Assembly: GCA_019510535.1 (NCBI GenBank)
Contig: JAEKKE010000176.1
Span: 1-15,468, forward strand
Length of the DNA stretch: 15,468 nt
Source of the DNA: Acidobacteriota bacterium
Lineage (GTDB): Bacteria > Acidobacteriota > Terriglobia > Terriglobales > Acidobacteriaceae
Direction: 5' to 3'
A program made the translations under genes and the position numbers. This document shows, in pieces, positions 14,129-15,468 of the stretch (position 1 is the first letter of the stretch; every line of letters begins with the position of its first letter). Below the pieces are notes generated by a model. It saw nothing but the letters and a program-made list of their open reading frames with translations. It did no database searches and was not told the origin of the DNA.

Positions 14129-14152
14129 CCATTCAACTATTCAACCATTCAA
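14129..14152 (-). repeat. Octamer triplet, locus 4
   Basis: On the minus strand there are three tandem units TTGAATGG, TTGAATAG, TTGAATGG. It faces locus 3 across 77 bases in the gap between two convergent genes, ending 5 bases from the phosphoesterase stop. Confidence 0.75.
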
Positions 14153-14157
14153 CCGTT

Positions 14158-14910
14158 TTACTTACCGTCTCTCAGCCGTATCGCCAGCCGGTCGGGCAGC
14201 CCTGCCATCAGGATCTTGCCCTGGGCTTTGATGATGTCGTAGGGCAGGCGGTGGAAGGTGATGGTGGTCTCGTCGGTGTCGTAGATGGCGCAGGCGACGC
14301 GCCAGTCGCCATCGCGGGGCTGGCCGGCGGAGCCTGGGTTGATGAGGTAGCGGCACTCGGGATCGAGCTTCAGGACCCAGGTCTCGGCGACTTCGCGGGA
14401 GCGGTATTCGGGAATCAGTTCGCGCCAGCCAGTTCCTTGCTGGATGAAGCCTCCCTGCACATGCGTGTGACCGAAGAAGGTGAGTGGCTGTTGCATCTGC
14501 TGCAGCGGCGCCCAGGCATCGCGCACGTTGAGGATGTAATCGTCTTCGTCGAGTGGGGAGCCATGCACGCAAGCCACGGCAACTCCCTCGGGGTAGATTG
14601 GTCCCTGCGGCATGGCGCGTACCCAATCCATGTTGGACGGCGAGAGCGCCTCCTGCGTCCATAGGGCCGCGGCGCGGGCGATGGGATTGAAGTTGAGCGA
14701 CGAGGTCAGGCCGGCAGCGACGCGGTCATGATTGCCACGGACATGCAGTGAGCCAACGGCGCGAATCTTTTCAACAACATCGTTGGGACTGGCGCCGTAG
14801 CCGACAACGTCACCGAGATCCCACACTCTGTCGACGGCGCCGGCTGCCTCGAGGACAGCCTCTAAGCCTTCCAAACTGCCGTGAATATCGGAGAGAACAA
14901 GCGCGCGCAT
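14158..14910 (-). CDS. Calcineurin-like metallophosphoesterase (YfcE-type)
   Basis: This is a two-metal phosphoesterase of the Metallophos_2 group. The ligand motifs are in order: SDIHG (D8, H10), LGDVVGYG (D34), RGNHDR (N60, H61), CVHGSP (H116) and FGHTHVQ (GHTH 147-150). INPGSAGQPRDGDWRVACAIYD near the C-terminus is usual for bacterial single-domain members. The 250-residue length fits. The start at 14910 (MRALVLSDIHGS) matches the family; a GTG at 14961 would add 17 unlike residues. No Shine-Dalgarno sequence is evident at either. The substrate is not predictable: relatives include phosphodiesterases and nucleotide phosphatases. It converges on the broken patatin gene. Confidence 0.93.
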   Translation of the reverse strand: MRALVLSDIHGSLEGLEAVLEAAGAVDRVWDLGDVVGYGASPNDVVEKIRAVGSLHVRGNHDRVAAGLTSSLNFNPIARAAALWTQEALSPSNMDWVRAMPQGPIYPEGVAVACVHGSPLDEDDYILNVRDAWAPLQQMQQPLTFFGHTHVQGGFIQQGTGWRELIPEYRSREVAETWVLKLDPECRYLINPGSAGQPRDGDWRVACAIYDTDETTITFHRLPYDIIKAQGKILMAGLPDRLAIRLRDGK

Positions 14911-15019
14911 GACAGATAAATTCGGTGTTCGGCGCGCAACTGGTGTGGGTTGGGCCTGCACACCAATGTAACAAGTTTGGGCGGAAAGCTAAAAGCTTGA
15001 AAAAGAGGGATCTTAGAGC

Positions 15020-15049
15020 GACGAGCATCCTGCAAAAAGCAGGTTCGTC
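15020..15049. other. Two-part hairpin upstream of the phosphoesterase gene
   Basis: GACGA (15020-15024) pairs with TCGTC (15045-15049), and CCTGC (15029-15033) pairs with GCAGG (15039-15043) around AAAAA. It lies just before the CCCC-GAAC palindrome at 15058 and may be one repeat with it. Confidence 0.5.
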
Positions 15050-15057
15050 ACTTATCA

Positions 15058-15081
15058 CCCCAGCGAACAAGTTCGTTGGGG
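15058..15081. repeat. CCCC-GAAC palindrome, copy 2
   Basis: CCCCAGCGAAC and GTTCGTTGGGG pair around AA with one mismatch. It is the better-formed copy of the palindrome at 11701-11723. It lies in the 210-base gap between the ABC transporter gene's stop and the phosphoesterase start. It could act as a weak 3' hairpin for the ABC gene. Confidence 0.65.
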
Positions 15082-15120
15082 ACACGGAGCATTCAGGGAT
15101 GGCAGGCCGACGGCGGTGCT

Positions 15121-15468
15121 TTACACCTGCGCCAAGGGTTTCGATCGGTCTGTCTGCATGGTCGGGGCGGAGGCCAGCAGGCGTTTCGTATAGGGATGCT
15201 GCGGCTGGTGGAAGATCTGCTGGACCGTCGCCTGCTCGACGATGTGACCCTGCTGCATAACCGCGACCCGGTCAGCAGTCTGGGCTACGACCGCGAGATC
15301 GTGTGAGATGAAGAGCATAGAGAGACCGTGCCGTTCCCGCAGGTCTGCCAGCAGACGCAGAATCTGTGCCTGGACGGTGACGTCGAGCGCCGTTGTCGGT
15401 TCATCGGCGATGAGCAGCCGGGGCTGGTTCACGATCGCCATAGCGATCAGGATGCGCTGCCTCTGGCC
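15121..15468 (-). CDS. Oligopeptide-type ABC transporter ATPase, C-terminal part (cut by window edge)
   Basis: The reading frame runs off the right edge, so only the last 115 residues are present. They begin at GQRQRILIAMAIV, the end of the ABC signature. Walker B is LLIADEPT, the D-loop ALDVT, and the switch histidine is in FISHDLAVV. The end carries the oligopeptide/dipeptide family tail (HIVEQATVQQIFHQPQHPYTKRLLASAP), which marks OppD/DppD-like ATPases of peptide and nickel importers. The protein stops soon after this tail, so a second fused ATPase half downstream is excluded. A fused half upstream cannot be. The Walker A region and any permease genes lie outside. The in-frame ATG at 15441 is internal and not the start. 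Confidence 0.93.
   Translation of the reverse strand, partial: GQRQRILIAMAIVNQPRLLIADEPTTALDVTVQAQILRLLADLRERHGLSMLFISHDLAVVAQTADRVAVMQQGHIVEQATVQQIFHQPQHPYTKRLLASAPTMQTDRSKPLAQV

Noticed and set aside
14028..14152. CRISPR-like array
   Set aside because: Units are 8 bases, directly adjacent without spacers, and in opposite orientations; not a CRISPR.

Overview
This is a chromosomal housekeeping window of moderately high GC from a diderm bacterium. The best guess is an acidobacterium of the Terriglobia group (Granulicella, Terriglobus or Edaphobacter type). That placement is inferred from protein style: a GGGGALGL patatin fused to an outer-membrane barrel, a TonB-C protein with a signal peptide, and a GT2-GtrA fusion. 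The many small palindromic intergenic repeats fit as well. No marker gene in the window proves the phylum. No mobile-element transposase, CRISPR array, tRNA or rRNA was found.

Left part (149-8152). Nearly everything is on the minus strand. In order of transcription: a secreted TonB-C-domain protein (8152-7265); a polyprenol-phosphate sugar synthase fused to a GtrA flippase domain (7085-5934); 11 bases later an integral-membrane GT-C glycosyltransferase (5922-4504); then hemE (4355-3315), hemH (3173-2253) and a 104-residue CxxC protein (2193-1879). A stand-alone UBP-type zinc-finger gene (1592-1864, plus strand) converges on the last of these. A TolC-family outer-membrane protein (149-1417, minus) lies beyond it. 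The two glycosyltransferases look like one lipid-linked glycan-modification unit. hemE and hemH are two steps of haem synthesis.

Centre (8153-11440, plus strand). A 530-base spacer holds a palindromic repeat and a structured leader. It is followed by the translation genes rplM-rpsI and rpsB-tsf. A GC hairpin lies between rpsI and rpsB, a near-perfect intrinsic terminator between rpsB and tsf, and another terminator after tsf.

Right part (11443-15468). A 320-base element bounded by a perfect 21-base inverted repeat precedes a patatin-like phospholipase/outer-membrane barrel gene. That gene is broken into two reading frames near 12600, apparently by a deletion rather than a one-base slip. A calcineurin-like phosphoesterase converges on it. 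The window ends inside an oligopeptide-type ABC transporter ATPase.

The least ordinary content is intergenic. There are at least four families of short repeats: a ~105-117 base palindrome with two full copies and one internally deleted derivative; tandem triplets of an 8-base unit at four loci; a CCCC-GAAC palindrome at two loci, one flanked by 8-base direct repeats; and the 320-base inverted-repeat element. I did not find a convincing new multi-gene system. The repeats, the rplM leader and the broken patatin gene are the parts worth checking.
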